From contig NZ_MAEL01000042.1 in the NCBI RefSeq assembly GCF_009933335.1, forward strand, positions 1 through 64,000: DNA of 64,000 nucleotides, in the 5' to 3' direction. Below the pieces are notes generated by a model. That model ran no database searches. It was given only the letters and a program-made list of their open reading frames with translations, and was not told the origin of the DNA. The translations under genes and the position numbers were made by a program. This stretch comes from Candidatus Enterococcus willemsii. Its GTDB lineage: Bacteria; Bacillota; Bacilli; Lactobacillales; Enterococcaceae. Positions 14,350 to 23,203 of this stretch are shown here, one piece after another (positions within the stretch are counted from its first letter, which is position 1; each line of letters begins with the position of its first letter).

Positions 14350-17169
14350 TTGAGCAAACGTATAGAACGAATTTATCAATACATTGTAGATAAAGAGAAC
14401 CACTTTTCGGCTATTGATAAGAACAGTTCAGTAACGACAGCTGAAATTGCGGATGCGTTACAAATTCAACGTAGTAATGTAAGTAAAGACTTAAATTCGC
14501 TTGTTCGAGAAGGTCGTTTAATTAAACTGGATGGTCGTCCAGTCGGCTATATGCTCGCTGCGAATATTCAAAATGTAAAGAAAAAATATGTACCAAGTTA
14601 CAAAGAAGAACGCCAACCTCGCGCGAAAGCAGAACCACAGCATACAGGTTTGATGATGCACACGCATGATTTGTTTTCAAACATTATTGGGATGAATGGG
14701 AGTATGAAAAACGCAGGTGAACAAGCAAAAGCGGCGATTTTATATCCACCTAAAGGGTTAAATTGTTTAATTACAGGTCCAACGGGTTCTGGGAAAACAT
14801 TCTTTGCCCATGCGATGTTTCAATTTGCCAAAGCGAATCAGGTTATAGCGGCTGATAAAGAACTGATTGTATTTAACTGTGCAGATTATGCCAATAATCC
14901 AGAATTGTTGATGAGCCATTTGTTTGGGTACAGTAAAGGGGCTTTTACAGGGGCAGAAACTGAAAAGCTAGGAGTAATTGACCAAGCAGATGGTAGTATG
15001 TTGTTTTTAGACGAAATTCATCGTTTGCCACCAGAAGGTCAAGAAATGATTTTTTATTTTATGGATCATGGATCATACAGTCGTTTAGGAGAAACTGGGA
15101 AGAATCATTTTGCAGATGTTCGAATTGTTGGTGCAACAACGGAAGATCCAAATTCTGCACTTTTAGATACTTTTGTTCGACGGATTCCAATTAATATTCA
15201 ATTACCCTCCTTTGAAACGCGTCCTGCTAATGAAAAGTTAGATTTAGTTAAAGTGATGGTTTCACACGAAGCGAGCCGTATTCAACGCACGATTTCTTTA
15301 ACAGAAGATGTTGTAAAAGCGTTGATTGGTAGCGTTAGTTTTGGAAATATTGGGCAGTTAAAATCAAACGTACAATTGGTTTGTGCACGTGGTTTTTTGA
15401 ACCATATGCATCAAGCTCAAATTGACATCACTTTAGAGGATGTTCCAGAAGGTATACGGGCTGGCTTGTTCATGTTAGCCAATAAACGTTTGATGTCGAT
15501 GGAACTTTCGCAAAATTTAGAGTCTAAATTAGTGATTCAGCCAAACGAAGATAGCTTAAATATTCAGACAGATTCTTATGAACTGCCTTATAATTTATAC
15601 GATATCATTGGTGATAAAGCTGCTTTGTTAAAAGCAGATGGCGTTGACCAAGAAGCAATTAATCACTTTATTTCAACGGATATCAATATCCATTTGAAAT
15701 CTTTTTATAAAGATCATGGCTTTTCTTTTTATGCAGATAACAAATTGAGTGAATTCGTTGATCAGAAAATTATTGAGTTGACCAATCGAATTTATGAAAT
15801 GGTTCGTCAACGTCTACACACCGATTTTCAACAAAATTTCGTCTATGCCATGAGTCTGCACATTAGTTCTTTTTTGAAAAAAATAGAGTTAGGTGAAACC
15901 AGACAAACGAATGATAATATTCGTGAAATGGTCGCTGCATATCCAGAAGAATTTGCTGTGGCGCAAGAAATCAGACGTTTCATTGGCGAGTGGTTCCAAG
16001 TGGCGATTCCTGCTAGTGAAGAATATTACTTGGCTGTTTTATTAGTATCTTTGCGTAGTAGTTCTTCGGAAGGAAAGATTGGAGTAGTTGTCGCAGCGCA
16101 TGGAAATAGCACAGCCACTAGTATGGTTGATGTTGTGAAACAACTTTTGGGTGTGGAGCAAGTAGCAGCAGTAGATATGCCGTTAGATATGCCGCCAAAA
16201 ATTGCATTAGAGAAAGTGAAGCAAGCAGTGACTGCGGTTGATGAAGGAAGCGGTGTGTTGTTATTGGTGGATATGGGGTCACTGGTGACCTTCGATGCAG
16301 ATATTCAACGAACGACGGGAATTTTTGTTAAGACGATAGATATGGTTACCACGCCGATTGTCTTAGAAGCAGTGCGTAAAGCGTCAGTTTTAGGGACGAA
16401 TTTGGACGAATTGTACGAATCGCTCGAGAATTTTCGCGGGTATAGTCGGATGGGAGAATTGACTCAACCAATCATGCAAACACATTTGCCGCGTGCTATT
16501 TTAGCTATTTGTGCATCAGGAGAAGGAACTGCTAAACAAATTAAACAAACGATTCAAGCAGTATTGACGAAAAAGAATATTTCAGATGTCGAAATTTTGA
16601 CGCTTTCTGTATTTGAAGTACAAGATAAATTACCAGATCTTCAAAAAAGTTATGATTTACTGGCGGTGACAGGGATTGTTAACCCTAATTTACCCGTCCC
16701 GTTTATCTCTTTGGAGCGTTTTATTACACAGGATACCGAAAAGTTAATTGATCGAGTCTTAATTAGTTCACAAGTAATTGATAATGAGACGCTTGTCTTA
16801 GATCAAGAAGAAACGAAACGAGTATGCATTGAGTTTTTGGAGAAGAATTTTACGTTTTTAAATCCGAAAAAAATGATTGAACCGTTATGGCAATTTGCAG
16901 AAGACGTCATGACTGCTTGGGAAATTTCTCTGGAAGAAAGAGGGTTTAAAATTAACTTTGTTCTGCATGCTGCGGGGATGTTGGAACGGATTTTATTAAA
17001 TCAACCATTAACAGGAGAAGCTACAGATGAGCAAAGCGTATTAATGAATGCTGAATATGAGAAGTTGCATGTACATGTATTGTCTCTCGGTCGAACATTA
17101 AATTTGGTGGTTCCGGTTATGGAAGAATTTTATTTAATGTCAATGATTCAACGGCAAATAAATAAATGA
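14350..17169 (+). CDS. manR: LevR/ManR-type sigma-54 dependent PTS activator
   Basis: About 939 residues. In order: an N-terminal winged helix (about 1-75), a sigma-54 AAA+ domain (Walker A GPTGSGKT at about 143-150, the sigma-54 contact loop GAFTGA at 197-202, Walker B MLFLDEIHR), PRD1, a mannose-type EIIA domain (from about 577, IGVVVAAHGNSTATS), an EIIB-like segment, and PRD2 at the C-terminus. Phosphorylation by PTS proteins tunes such activators. The TTG at 14350 is chosen because GAGGTGA lies 5 nt upstream; GTG at 14341 is the alternative. It directly precedes a -24/-12 promoter and the mannose PTS genes, as in E. faecalis (where the activator is called MptR). The sigma-54 gene itself is not in the window. 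Confidence 0.93.
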   Translation: MSKRIERIYQYIVDKENHFSAIDKNSSVTTAEIADALQIQRSNVSKDLNSLVREGRLIKLDGRPVGYMLAANIQNVKKKYVPSYKEERQPRAKAEPQHTGLMMHTHDLFSNIIGMNGSMKNAGEQAKAAILYPPKGLNCLITGPTGSGKTFFAHAMFQFAKANQVIAADKELIVFNCADYANNPELLMSHLFGYSKGAFTGAETEKLGVIDQADGSMLFLDEIHRLPPEGQEMIFYFMDHGSYSRLGETGKNHFADVRIVGATTEDPNSALLDTFVRRIPINIQLPSFETRPANEKLDLVKVMVSHEASRIQRTISLTEDVVKALIGSVSFGNIGQLKSNVQLVCARGFLNHMHQAQIDITLEDVPEGIRAGLFMLANKRLMSMELSQNLESKLVIQPNEDSLNIQTDSYELPYNLYDIIGDKAALLKADGVDQEAINHFISTDINIHLKSFYKDHGFSFYADNKLSEFVDQKIIELTNRIYEMVRQRLHTDFQQNFVYAMSLHISSFLKKIELGETRQTNDNIREMVAAYPEEFAVAQEIRRFIGEWFQVAIPASEEYYLAVLLVSLRSSSSEGKIGVVVAAHGNSTATSMVDVVKQLLGVEQVAAVDMPLDMPPKIALEKVKQAVTAVDEGSGVLLLVDMGSLVTFDADIQRTTGIFVKTIDMVTTPIVLEAVRKASVLGTNLDELYESLENFRGYSRMGELTQPIMQTHLPRAILAICASGEGTAKQIKQTIQAVLTKKNISDVEILTLSVFEVQDKLPDLQKSYDLLAVTGIVNPNLPVPFISLERFITQDTEKLIDRVLISSQVIDNETLVLDQEETKRVCIEFLEKNFTFLNPKKMIEPLWQFAEDVMTAWEISLEERGFKINFVLHAAGMLERILLNQPLTGEATDEQSVLMNAEYEKLHVHVLSLGRTLNLVVPVMEEFYLMSMIQRQINK

Positions 17170-17170
17170 G

Positions 17171-17224
17171 ATACACTAAAACGATACACAAGATAAGTGT
17201 ATCGTTTTAGTGTATTGTTTTTTC
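17171..17224 (+). terminator. Perfect 19-bp palindrome, terminator and possible activator site
   Basis: A perfect 19-bp inverted repeat (17171-17189 with 17197-17215) with a 7-nt loop is followed by TGTTTTTTCG. It begins 2 bases after the activator's stop codon and should terminate it. Its centre is about 100 bp upstream of the predicted sigma-54 start site, the distance at which LevR-type upstream activating sequences are found, so it may have a second role as enhancer. That second role is inference. Confidence 0.8.
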
Positions 17225-17266
17225 GTGTGTTAAATACTATTAATTAGCTAGTGTATTCAAATTTTT

Positions 17267-17283
17267 TTGGCACACTTCTTGCT
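17267..17283 (+). promoter_or_regulatory. Sigma-54 (-24/-12) promoter of mannose PTS
   Basis: TTGGCAC (17267-17273), 5 bases, then TTGCT (17279-17283). The invariant GG and GC are exactly 10 bases apart, as sigma-54 requires. Transcription would start near 17294, just upstream of the first PTS gene. The activator gene immediately upstream carries the sigma-54 contact motif GAFTGA. Confidence 0.92.
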
Positions 17284-17314
17284 TTTAAATAGAATGGATA
17301 GGAGGTGTAAACAA

Positions 17315-17794
17315 TTGGACATTCGATTAGCGCGAATTGACGATCGACTAATTCATGGACAAGTCGCAACAACGTGGGCGAAACAAACGGGTATTAATCG
17401 AATTATCGTCATTAGTGATGAAGTTGCGAAAGATTCTCTCCGGAAGTTTTTATTACAAGAAGCTGCACCACCAGGAATACAATCAAATATTGTGACTGTT
17501 GCTCGTATGTTGGAAATTTTTGATAACGCATTATTAGCCAGTCAAAAAGTCATGCTATTATTTACCAATCCTCAAGATGTTGAAGTATTAGTTCGGAAGG
17601 GATTGCAGTTAGATTCATTAAATATCGGTGGTATGCGTTTCGTTGGAGGAAAACGGATGGTGACTAATTTTGTTTCTGTCGATGAAGCAGATATTGCGTC
17701 GTTTCGTTATTTGGATAGCCAAGGAATTGAATTGGATGTTCGTAAAGTTCCAACTGATCGTAAAGTTCATTTGATGGACTTGTTTGAAAAATAA
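17315..17794 (+). CDS. Mannose-family PTS EIIB (stand-alone)
   Basis: 159 residues. Mannose-type EIIB domain with the phosphorylated His14 in RIDDRLIHGQVATTW. It passes phosphate from EIIA to the sugar at the EIIC/EIID complex. It starts at TTG 17315, 7 nt after GGAGGTG; the frame further upstream runs back through the promoter. It is the first gene after the sigma-54 promoter and precedes a complete EIIAB gene, so it duplicates an existing function. The E. faecalis mpt locus also has such an extra EIIB. Confidence 0.92.
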   Translation: MDIRLARIDDRLIHGQVATTWAKQTGINRIIVISDEVAKDSLRKFLLQEAAPPGIQSNIVTVARMLEIFDNALLASQKVMLLFTNPQDVEVLVRKGLQLDSLNIGGMRFVGGKRMVTNFVSVDEADIASFRYLDSQGIELDVRKVPTDRKVHLMDLFEK

Positions 17795-17834
17795 GTCACT
17801 AAAACATGTATTTTAGTAAATAGGAGGTAAGAAA

Positions 17835-18800
17835 ATGGTAGGGATTATCCTAGCAAGTCATGGGGATTTCGCTAAGGGGATTTTACAATCAGGGGCGATG
17901 ATTTTCGGTGAACAAGAAAATGTTGCCGCTTGCGTATTAGAGCCAAGCGAAGGACCAGATGATATCAAAGCAAAGTTACAAAAAGCAATTCAATCATTTG
18001 ATGATCAAGAAGAAGTGTTATTCTTAGTCGATCTTTGGGGAGGAACGCCTTTTAACCAAGCAAATAGCTTATTAGAAGATCATAAAGACAAATGGGCAAT
18101 TGTTTCAGGTATGAATTTACCAATGGTCATTGAAGCGTATGCGTCACGTTTTTCGATGAATTCGGCACAAGAGATTGCACAAGCTATTTTGAATACTGCA
18201 AGAGATGGCGTCAAAGTGAAACCAGAAGAATTAGAGCCTGAAGTTGCTGTAGAAAGTAGCGAAAAAACACCTAGCAATACAGGGAAACCTGGTACATTTG
18301 AATATGTCTTAGCACGTATTGATACTCGCTTATTACATGGTCAAGTAGCAACTGCTTGGACAAAGGCAACACAACCAACACGTATTATTGTTGTATCTGA
18401 TGCAGTAGCTAAAGATGAATTGCGCAAAAAATTAATTCAACAAGCTGCACCTCCAGGAGTAAAAGCCCATGTCGTGCCTGTTGAACAAATGATTAAACTT
18501 GCAAAAGACGATCAACATTTTGGTGGACAAAGAGCACTTTTACTTTTTGAAAATCCACAAGATGTGTTGCGTGCGGTTGAAGGTGGCGTACCATTAGATA
18601 CAATTAACGTTGGTTCGATGGCTCATTCACCAGGTAAAGTACAACCTAACAAAGTATTGGCATTTGGCCAAGATGATATTGATACATTTAAGAAATTAAA
18701 AGAAAAAGGACTTAAATTTGATGTACGAAAAGTACCAAATGATGGTCAAGGTAATATGGACGAAATCTTGCGACGCGCGCAAGCAGAACTAAACAGATAA
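17835..18800 (+). CDS. manL: Mannose-family PTS EIIAB fusion
   Basis: 321 residues. The EIIA domain (1-125) carries the phosphorylated His9 in IILASHGDFAKG. A flexible linker (about 130-153, rich in Glu, Ser and Pro) joins it to the EIIB domain, where His168 in RIDTRLLHGQVATAW is the second phosphorylation site. With EIIC and EIID it takes up and phosphorylates glucose and mannose. The AGGAGG site before the ATG is strong. Confidence 0.95.
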   Translation: MVGIILASHGDFAKGILQSGAMIFGEQENVAACVLEPSEGPDDIKAKLQKAIQSFDDQEEVLFLVDLWGGTPFNQANSLLEDHKDKWAIVSGMNLPMVIEAYASRFSMNSAQEIAQAILNTARDGVKVKPEELEPEVAVESSEKTPSNTGKPGTFEYVLARIDTRLLHGQVATAWTKATQPTRIIVVSDAVAKDELRKKLIQQAAPPGVKAHVVPVEQMIKLAKDDQHFGGQRALLLFENPQDVLRAVEGGVPLDTINVGSMAHSPGKVQPNKVLAFGQDDIDTFKKLKEKGLKFDVRKVPNDGQGNMDEILRRAQAELNR

Positions 18801-18834
18801 GCAATTTAGAAAAGAAAATGGAGGATTAATAGTT

Positions 18835-19644
18835 ATGGACTTAAATATTGTTCAAATCATATTAGTCATTATCGTGGCATTTTTAGCCGGTATGGAAGGC
18901 ATTTTAGACCAATTTCATTTCCATCAACCAGTTATTGCGTGTACGTTAATTGGCTTAGTTACAGGAAACTTAATACCATGTTTGATTTTAGGTGGTACCC
19001 TACAAATGATCGCCTTAGGTTGGGCGAATATTGGTGCGGCTGTTGCCCCAGATGCTGCGTTAGCATCTGTTGCTTCTGCAATTATTTTAGTACTTGGTGG
19101 ACAAGGTAGAGCGGGCGTTTCTTCAGCTATTGCGATTGCAGTACCGCTTGCCGTTGCTGGTTTGTTGTTAACAATTATTTGCCGTACAATTGCTACTGGT
19201 TTTGTGCACATCATGGATGCTGCAGCAAAAGAAGGGAATATTCGTAAAGTTGAATTATGGCATATTCTAGCAATTGGTTTACAAGGGATTCGTATTGCGA
19301 TTCCGGCAGGGTTAATTTTAGCTGTCGGTGCAGGACCAGTAAGTAGCCTATTGAATGCAATGCCATCTTGGTTAACTGAAGGGTTAGCTATTGGTGGTGG
19401 AATGGTCGTAGCGGTTGGTTATGCAATGGTTATTAACATGATGTCTTCAAAAGAAGTTTGGCCATTCTTTGCTATTGGTTTTGTTTTAGCAACAATTTCT
19501 GAAATTACCCTTATTGGACTTGGTACAATTGGTATTGCTTTAGCTCTTATTTATCTAGCACTTTCTAAACAAGGTGGTTCAGGTAATAGTGGCGGTGGAT
19601 CAAATACAGGCGATCCAATTGGCGATATCATTGATAACTATTAA
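18835..19644 (+). CDS. manM: Mannose-family PTS EIIC
   Basis: 269 residues, a membrane protein of the EII-Sor family with about eight hydrophobic segments. The start LNIVQIILVIIVAFLAGMEG and the segment GGTLQMIALGWANIGAAVAPDAA are typical of EIIC. The C-terminus has a Gly/Ser-rich hydrophilic tail (about 242-260). It forms the transport channel with EIID. In lactic acid bacteria this EIIC/EIID pair is also the receptor for class IIa bacteriocins. Confidence 0.95.
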   Translation: MDLNIVQIILVIIVAFLAGMEGILDQFHFHQPVIACTLIGLVTGNLIPCLILGGTLQMIALGWANIGAAVAPDAALASVASAIILVLGGQGRAGVSSAIAIAVPLAVAGLLLTIICRTIATGFVHIMDAAAKEGNIRKVELWHILAIGLQGIRIAIPAGLILAVGAGPVSSLLNAMPSWLTEGLAIGGGMVVAVGYAMVINMMSSKEVWPFFAIGFVLATISEITLIGLGTIGIALALIYLALSKQGGSGNSGGGSNTGDPIGDIIDNY

Positions 19645-19661
19645 GAAGGAGGCGGACAAAA

Positions 19662-20573
19662 ATGACAGAGCAAATCAAATTAACTAAAAAAGATCGTATA
19701 TCTGTTTGGTTACGTTCCACTTTCCTTCAAGGGTCTTGGAACTACGAACGTATGCAAAATGGTGGTTGGGCATTTTCAATGATTCCAGCTATCAAAAAAT
19801 TATATAAAACAAAAGAAGATCGTGCAGCAGCATTAGAACGTCATTTAGAGTTCTTTAATACCCATCCATATGTTGCATCACCTATTCTTGGGGTAACGTT
19901 GGCATTGGAAGAAGAAAGAGCAAATGGCGCGCCAGTGGATGACGTTGCTATTCAAGGGGTTAAAGTTGGGATGATGGGTCCTTTAGCTGGTATTGGTGAC
20001 CCAGTCTTCTGGTTTACAGTGAAACCGATTATTGGTGCCTTAGCAGCATCCCTTGCCATGAGTGGGAATATCTTAGGACCAATTATTTACTTCGTTGCAT
20101 GGAATGTGATTCGTATGGCATTCACTTGGTACACGCAAGAATTTGGTTACAAAGCAGGTTCTAAAATTACCGAAGATTTATCTGGTGGATTGTTGCAAGA
20201 TATCACTAAAGGTGCATCGATTTTAGGGATGTTTATTCTTGGTTCGTTAGTTAACCGCTGGGTGTCTGTATCGTTTGCACCAAAAGTATCTGAAGTGCCT
20301 TTAGACAAAGGTGCATATATCGAGTGGGATAAATTACCGGCAGGAGCAGAAGGAATTAAAGAAGCCTTAATCCAACAAGGAAATGGCTTGTCATTAACTG
20401 ATACCAACGTGACAACTTTACAAGATAACTTGGATAGTTTGATTCCTGGTTTAGCTGGCTTGTTGCTAACTATTTTCTGTATGTGGTTATTGAAGAAAAA
20501 AGTATCACCAATTGTAATCATCTTAGGATTATTCGTCGTTGGTGTTGTTTTCCACAGCATTGGTTTAATGTAA
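19662..20573 (+). CDS. manN: Mannose-family PTS EIID
   Basis: 303 residues. EIID family: soluble N-terminal half with RSTFLQGSWNYERMQNGGW and GVKVGMMGPLAGIGDPVFW, followed by membrane segments and a C-terminal helix after an extracellular segment (about 205-262). Partner of EIIC in sugar uptake and in binding class IIa bacteriocins. It follows the EIIC gene by 17 bases and precedes a terminator. Confidence 0.95.
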   Translation: MTEQIKLTKKDRISVWLRSTFLQGSWNYERMQNGGWAFSMIPAIKKLYKTKEDRAAALERHLEFFNTHPYVASPILGVTLALEEERANGAPVDDVAIQGVKVGMMGPLAGIGDPVFWFTVKPIIGALAASLAMSGNILGPIIYFVAWNVIRMAFTWYTQEFGYKAGSKITEDLSGGLLQDITKGASILGMFILGSLVNRWVSVSFAPKVSEVPLDKGAYIEWDKLPAGAEGIKEALIQQGNGLSLTDTNVTTLQDNLDSLIPGLAGLLLTIFCMWLLKKKVSPIVIILGLFVVGVVFHSIGLM

Positions 20574-20580
20574 GAAATCA

Positions 20581-20610
20581 AAGCCCGAGTCTAACTTGGG
20601 CTTTTTTTCT
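20581..20610 (+). terminator. Terminator between EIID and manO
   Basis: A 10-bp stem (20581-20590 with 20594-20603, one G-U pair) with a CTA loop runs into a T tract. It would separate most PTS transcripts from the next gene. Confidence 0.85.
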
Positions 20611-20661
20611 TCGTATAAATAAAGAAATCACGTTATACTCGAACTAGAAAGGGTGAAGCAA

Positions 20662-21033
20662 GTGGTTCAATCATTGAATACAAAGGTAGATTTAGTTATT
20701 AAAGCAACAGCTTTTACCGGTATGACTGAATATGGAAAAATTATGATTGGTGATAAAGGTTTTGAATTTTATAATGACCGAGACGCTAGAAAGTTTATTC
20801 AAATTCCTTGGGAAGAAGTTGATTATGTAGTCGCATCAATTTTATTTAAAGGTAAATGGATTCCACGTTATGCGATTCGCACGAAAAAAAATGGAGAATT
20901 TGTTTTTGCATCGAAAGATCCAAAAAAAGTACTACGAGCTATTCGCGTATATGTGGATCCTAGTCGAATGGTGCAGTCGTTAAGTTTCTTTGGTGTTATC
21001 AAAAATGGACTATCAAAATTAATGAAAAGATAA
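20662..21033 (+). CDS. manO: DUF956 protein ManO
   Basis: 123 residues of the DUF956 family, regularly found behind mannose PTS operons in lactic acid bacteria. It is soluble, with a PH/GRAM-like flavour (KIMIGDKGFEFYNDRDARKFIQIPWEEVDYV). Its function is not established; a regulatory role for the mannose PTS is assumed from context. The GTG at 20662 follows AGAAAGGGTGA; GTG at 20653 lies inside that site. A strong terminator separates it from the EIID gene, so it may have its own weak promoter. Confidence 0.85.
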   Translation: MVQSLNTKVDLVIKATAFTGMTEYGKIMIGDKGFEFYNDRDARKFIQIPWEEVDYVVASILFKGKWIPRYAIRTKKNGEFVFASKDPKKVLRAIRVYVDPSRMVQSLSFFGVIKNGLSKLMKR

Positions 21034-21121
21034 TTTTTTGTTATTTAATAAATAGTTATTATTTTGTCGCAATTCCTGTGTGTGGTACACTAAATGTAAC
21101 ATTAACAAGGAGGTGCTCGAC

Positions 21122-21361
21122 ATGCATTGGTTATGGGTATTAATTGTAGGTGCAATTATTGGAATGATTGCTGGTGGAATTACTGGCGAAAAACGTGGCT
21201 GTATTTTTAATATAGTAGCAGGAATTATTGGTTCATCAATTGGTGAAAGTTTATTTAGCTCATGGGGACCAAAACTAGCAGGTATGCACCTAATACCATC
21301 TATTTTAGGGGCAGTGATTTTTGTAGCTGTCGTATCATTCTTTTTTGGTAAAAATAAATAG
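21122..21361 (+). CDS. GlsB/YeaQ/YmgE-family membrane protein
   Basis: 79 residues and three hydrophobic segments. The Gly-rich start LWVLIVGAIIGMIAGGI and the later FNIVAGIIGSSIGESLF are typical of the transglycosylase-associated/GlsB family of stress-linked small membrane proteins. The ATG at 21122 is 5 nt after AAGGAGGTGCTCG; an ATG at 21080 precedes the promoter-like TACACT and is not used. Monocistronic. Confidence 0.85.
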   Translation: MHWLWVLIVGAIIGMIAGGITGEKRGCIFNIVAGIIGSSIGESLFSSWGPKLAGMHLIPSILGAVIFVAVVSFFFGKNK

Positions 21362-21362
21362 G

Positions 21363-21400
21363 AGAAGATGAGCAGAGTGTTGCTCATCTTCTTTTTAGAA
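21363..21400 (+). terminator. Terminator after GlsB-like gene
   Basis: Inverted repeat around AAGATGAGCAGAG / TGTTGCTCATCTTC (GAAGATGAGCA pairs with TGCTCATCTTC), then CTTTTT. Confidence 0.75.
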
Positions 21401-21474
21401 TCTTCCCTTTTCGCTTTAGTCAGAAGTTTGTTATAATGAAAAGTGAATTTAAAAGGAAAGAAGGAATTATTAAC

Positions 21475-22539
21475 ATGTTACGAGTCCAAAAACTACGAGA
21501 AAAAATGAAAAAAGAAGTTGTAGATGGTTTTTTAGTAACAAGTCCTTATAATCTTCGCTATTTAACTAATTTTACTGGGACGACTGGATTGGCAGTTATC
21601 ACTTTAGATAAAGCCTTTTTTGTAACTGATTTTCGTTATACAGAACAAGCAGCAAAACAAGCACAAGGGTTCGAAATTGTTAAGAATGCTGGACCGATCT
21701 TTGATGAAGTAGCACGAATTTGTCAGGAAGAAGAAATCAACGCATTAGCATTTGAAGAATCACATGTTAGTTTTGCGGAGTATTCTGTTTTAGAAGATAT
21801 TATTGAAGAATCTGCACTAGTACCGATCTCAGGAATGATTGAAGAATTAAGAGAAGTAAAAGATGAAGAAGAATTAAAATTAATTCAACAAGCTTGCCGT
21901 ATCGGTGATCAAGGATTCGAACATATCTTAAAAATGATTCGTCCAGGAATGACTGAGATTGAAGTAGCCAATCAACTAGATTTCTTTATGCGCTCATTAG
22001 GTGCAACGAGTGTATCTTTTGATACAATTGTCGCTAGTGGTGTTCGTTCAGCGATGCCTCATGGCGTAGCTAGTGAAAAAGTGATTGAGCAAGGTGATTT
22101 GATTACCTTAGACTTTGGTTGCTATTATCAAGGGTATGTTTCTGATATGACTCGTACGTTTGCAATTGGCGATCCAGGCCAACAATTGAAAGAGATTTAT
22201 CAAATCGTGTTAGATGCCCAAATCAAAGTATTGGAAGCAGCGAAACCTGGTATGACAGGAATTGAGTTGGATGCTGTGGCACGTGATTATATTGCATCGT
22301 TTGGTTATGGTGAAGCATTTGGTCATTCAACAGGACATGGTATTGGCTTAGAGATACATGAAGGGCCAAATGTATCTTTCCGTGCAGACAAAGCATTTGT
22401 AGCTGGTAATGTGATTACGGATGAACCAGGAATCTATTTACCAGGTGTTGGTGGTGTCCGTATTGAAGATGACTTATTAATTACTGAAACAGGAAATAAA
22501 GTCTTGACCCATGCGCCTAAAGAATTAATTATTCTATAA
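21475..22539 (+). CDS. pepP: Xaa-Pro aminopeptidase (M24 family)
   Basis: 354 residues. An N-terminal creatinase-like domain (1-125) precedes the pita-bread catalytic domain. The five metal ligands are recognisable: Asp in TLDFGC, Asp in SDMTRTF, His in GHSTGHGIGLE, Glu in TDEPGIYLPG and Glu in VRIEDDLL. It releases an N-terminal residue that precedes proline. I start at the ATG at 21475. The in-frame ATG at 21436 overlaps an extended -10 element (TG-T-TATAAT, 21429-21437), so translation cannot start there from that promoter. Confidence 0.93.
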   Translation: MLRVQKLREKMKKEVVDGFLVTSPYNLRYLTNFTGTTGLAVITLDKAFFVTDFRYTEQAAKQAQGFEIVKNAGPIFDEVARICQEEEINALAFEESHVSFAEYSVLEDIIEESALVPISGMIEELREVKDEEELKLIQQACRIGDQGFEHILKMIRPGMTEIEVANQLDFFMRSLGATSVSFDTIVASGVRSAMPHGVASEKVIEQGDLITLDFGCYYQGYVSDMTRTFAIGDPGQQLKEIYQIVLDAQIKVLEAAKPGMTGIELDAVARDYIASFGYGEAFGHSTGHGIGLEIHEGPNVSFRADKAFVAGNVITDEPGIYLPGVGGVRIEDDLLITETGNKVLTHAPKELIIL

Positions 22540-22777
22540 GCAAATCATTGGTTAGATAGCTATATCTAGGGATTTCTTGAATGGAAAATGATGTTCATTC
22601 AACAGTATCTCTGGTATAATCTATTTGAAACCAATACGTGACAAGGAGCTAAATGAGAAAGTTATTTGTAGAAATAAACTAAAAGTTCCAATTTTGTCAG
22701 TAAAATACTAGAAATACTGTAGTTGTTTTTGATAACAATGGAATAAAATACAGTATGCCAAGATGGAGGAATTAAGA
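22540..22777 (+). promoter_or_regulatory. pepP-asp23 gap with extended -10 promoter
   Basis: A 238-base gap. TGG-TATAAT (22612-22620) is a good extended -10 element, predicting a leader of about 150 nt before asp23. Inside the leader a 9-codon frame (22653-22682) has an AAGGAG site, and two arms ATACTGTA / TACAGTAT can pair across about 30 nt just before the asp23 ribosome site. In many relatives the efp gene sits between these two genes. It is absent here and I see no remnant of it. Confidence 0.5.
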
Positions 22778-23203
22778 ATGGTCGATGAAAGAAACTTCGT
22801 ATTAGATGCCGATCAGGAACTGGGAGAGATTGTTATTGCTCCAGAAGTCATTGAAGTAGTTATTGGCATTGCAGCGTCAAAAGTTGATGGTGTGTATCGT
22901 ATGCAAGGAACATTTGCAAATAATGTAACAGAATTATTAGGACGCTCAGCTTACGGCAAAGGTGTTCATTTAGAAGCTGATGAATCAGGTTTGAAAGTAG
23001 ACATCTACACATACATGAAATATGGTGTCTCTGTGCCTAAAGTAGCGATGGAAATTCAAAAACGCGTGAAACAACAAGTTTTATTTATGACAGATGTTGA
23101 ATTATCGGAAGTCAATGTTCACGTAGTGGCAGTCGTTCCTGAAAAAGCGGAACAATTAGATATAGAAGAATTATTCGGGAATGACGAGGAAGACAATGAG
23201 TAA
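22778..23203 (+). CDS. Asp23/Gls24 family envelope protein (YqhY)
   Basis: 141 residues. Asp23/DUF322 domain: EIVIAPEVIEVVIGIAASKVDGVYRM, then GRSAYGKGVHLE and a C-terminal acidic tail. In Firmicutes the yqhY-type member is linked to envelope homeostasis and fatty-acid metabolism and lies upstream of nusB, as here. The ATG at 22778 is 7 nt after GGAGGA. The gene overlaps nusB by 8 bases. Confidence 0.92.
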   Translation: MVDERNFVLDADQELGEIVIAPEVIEVVIGIAASKVDGVYRMQGTFANNVTELLGRSAYGKGVHLEADESGLKVDIYTYMKYGVSVPKVAMEIQKRVKQQVLFMTDVELSEVNVHVVAVVPEKAEQLDIEELFGNDEEDNE

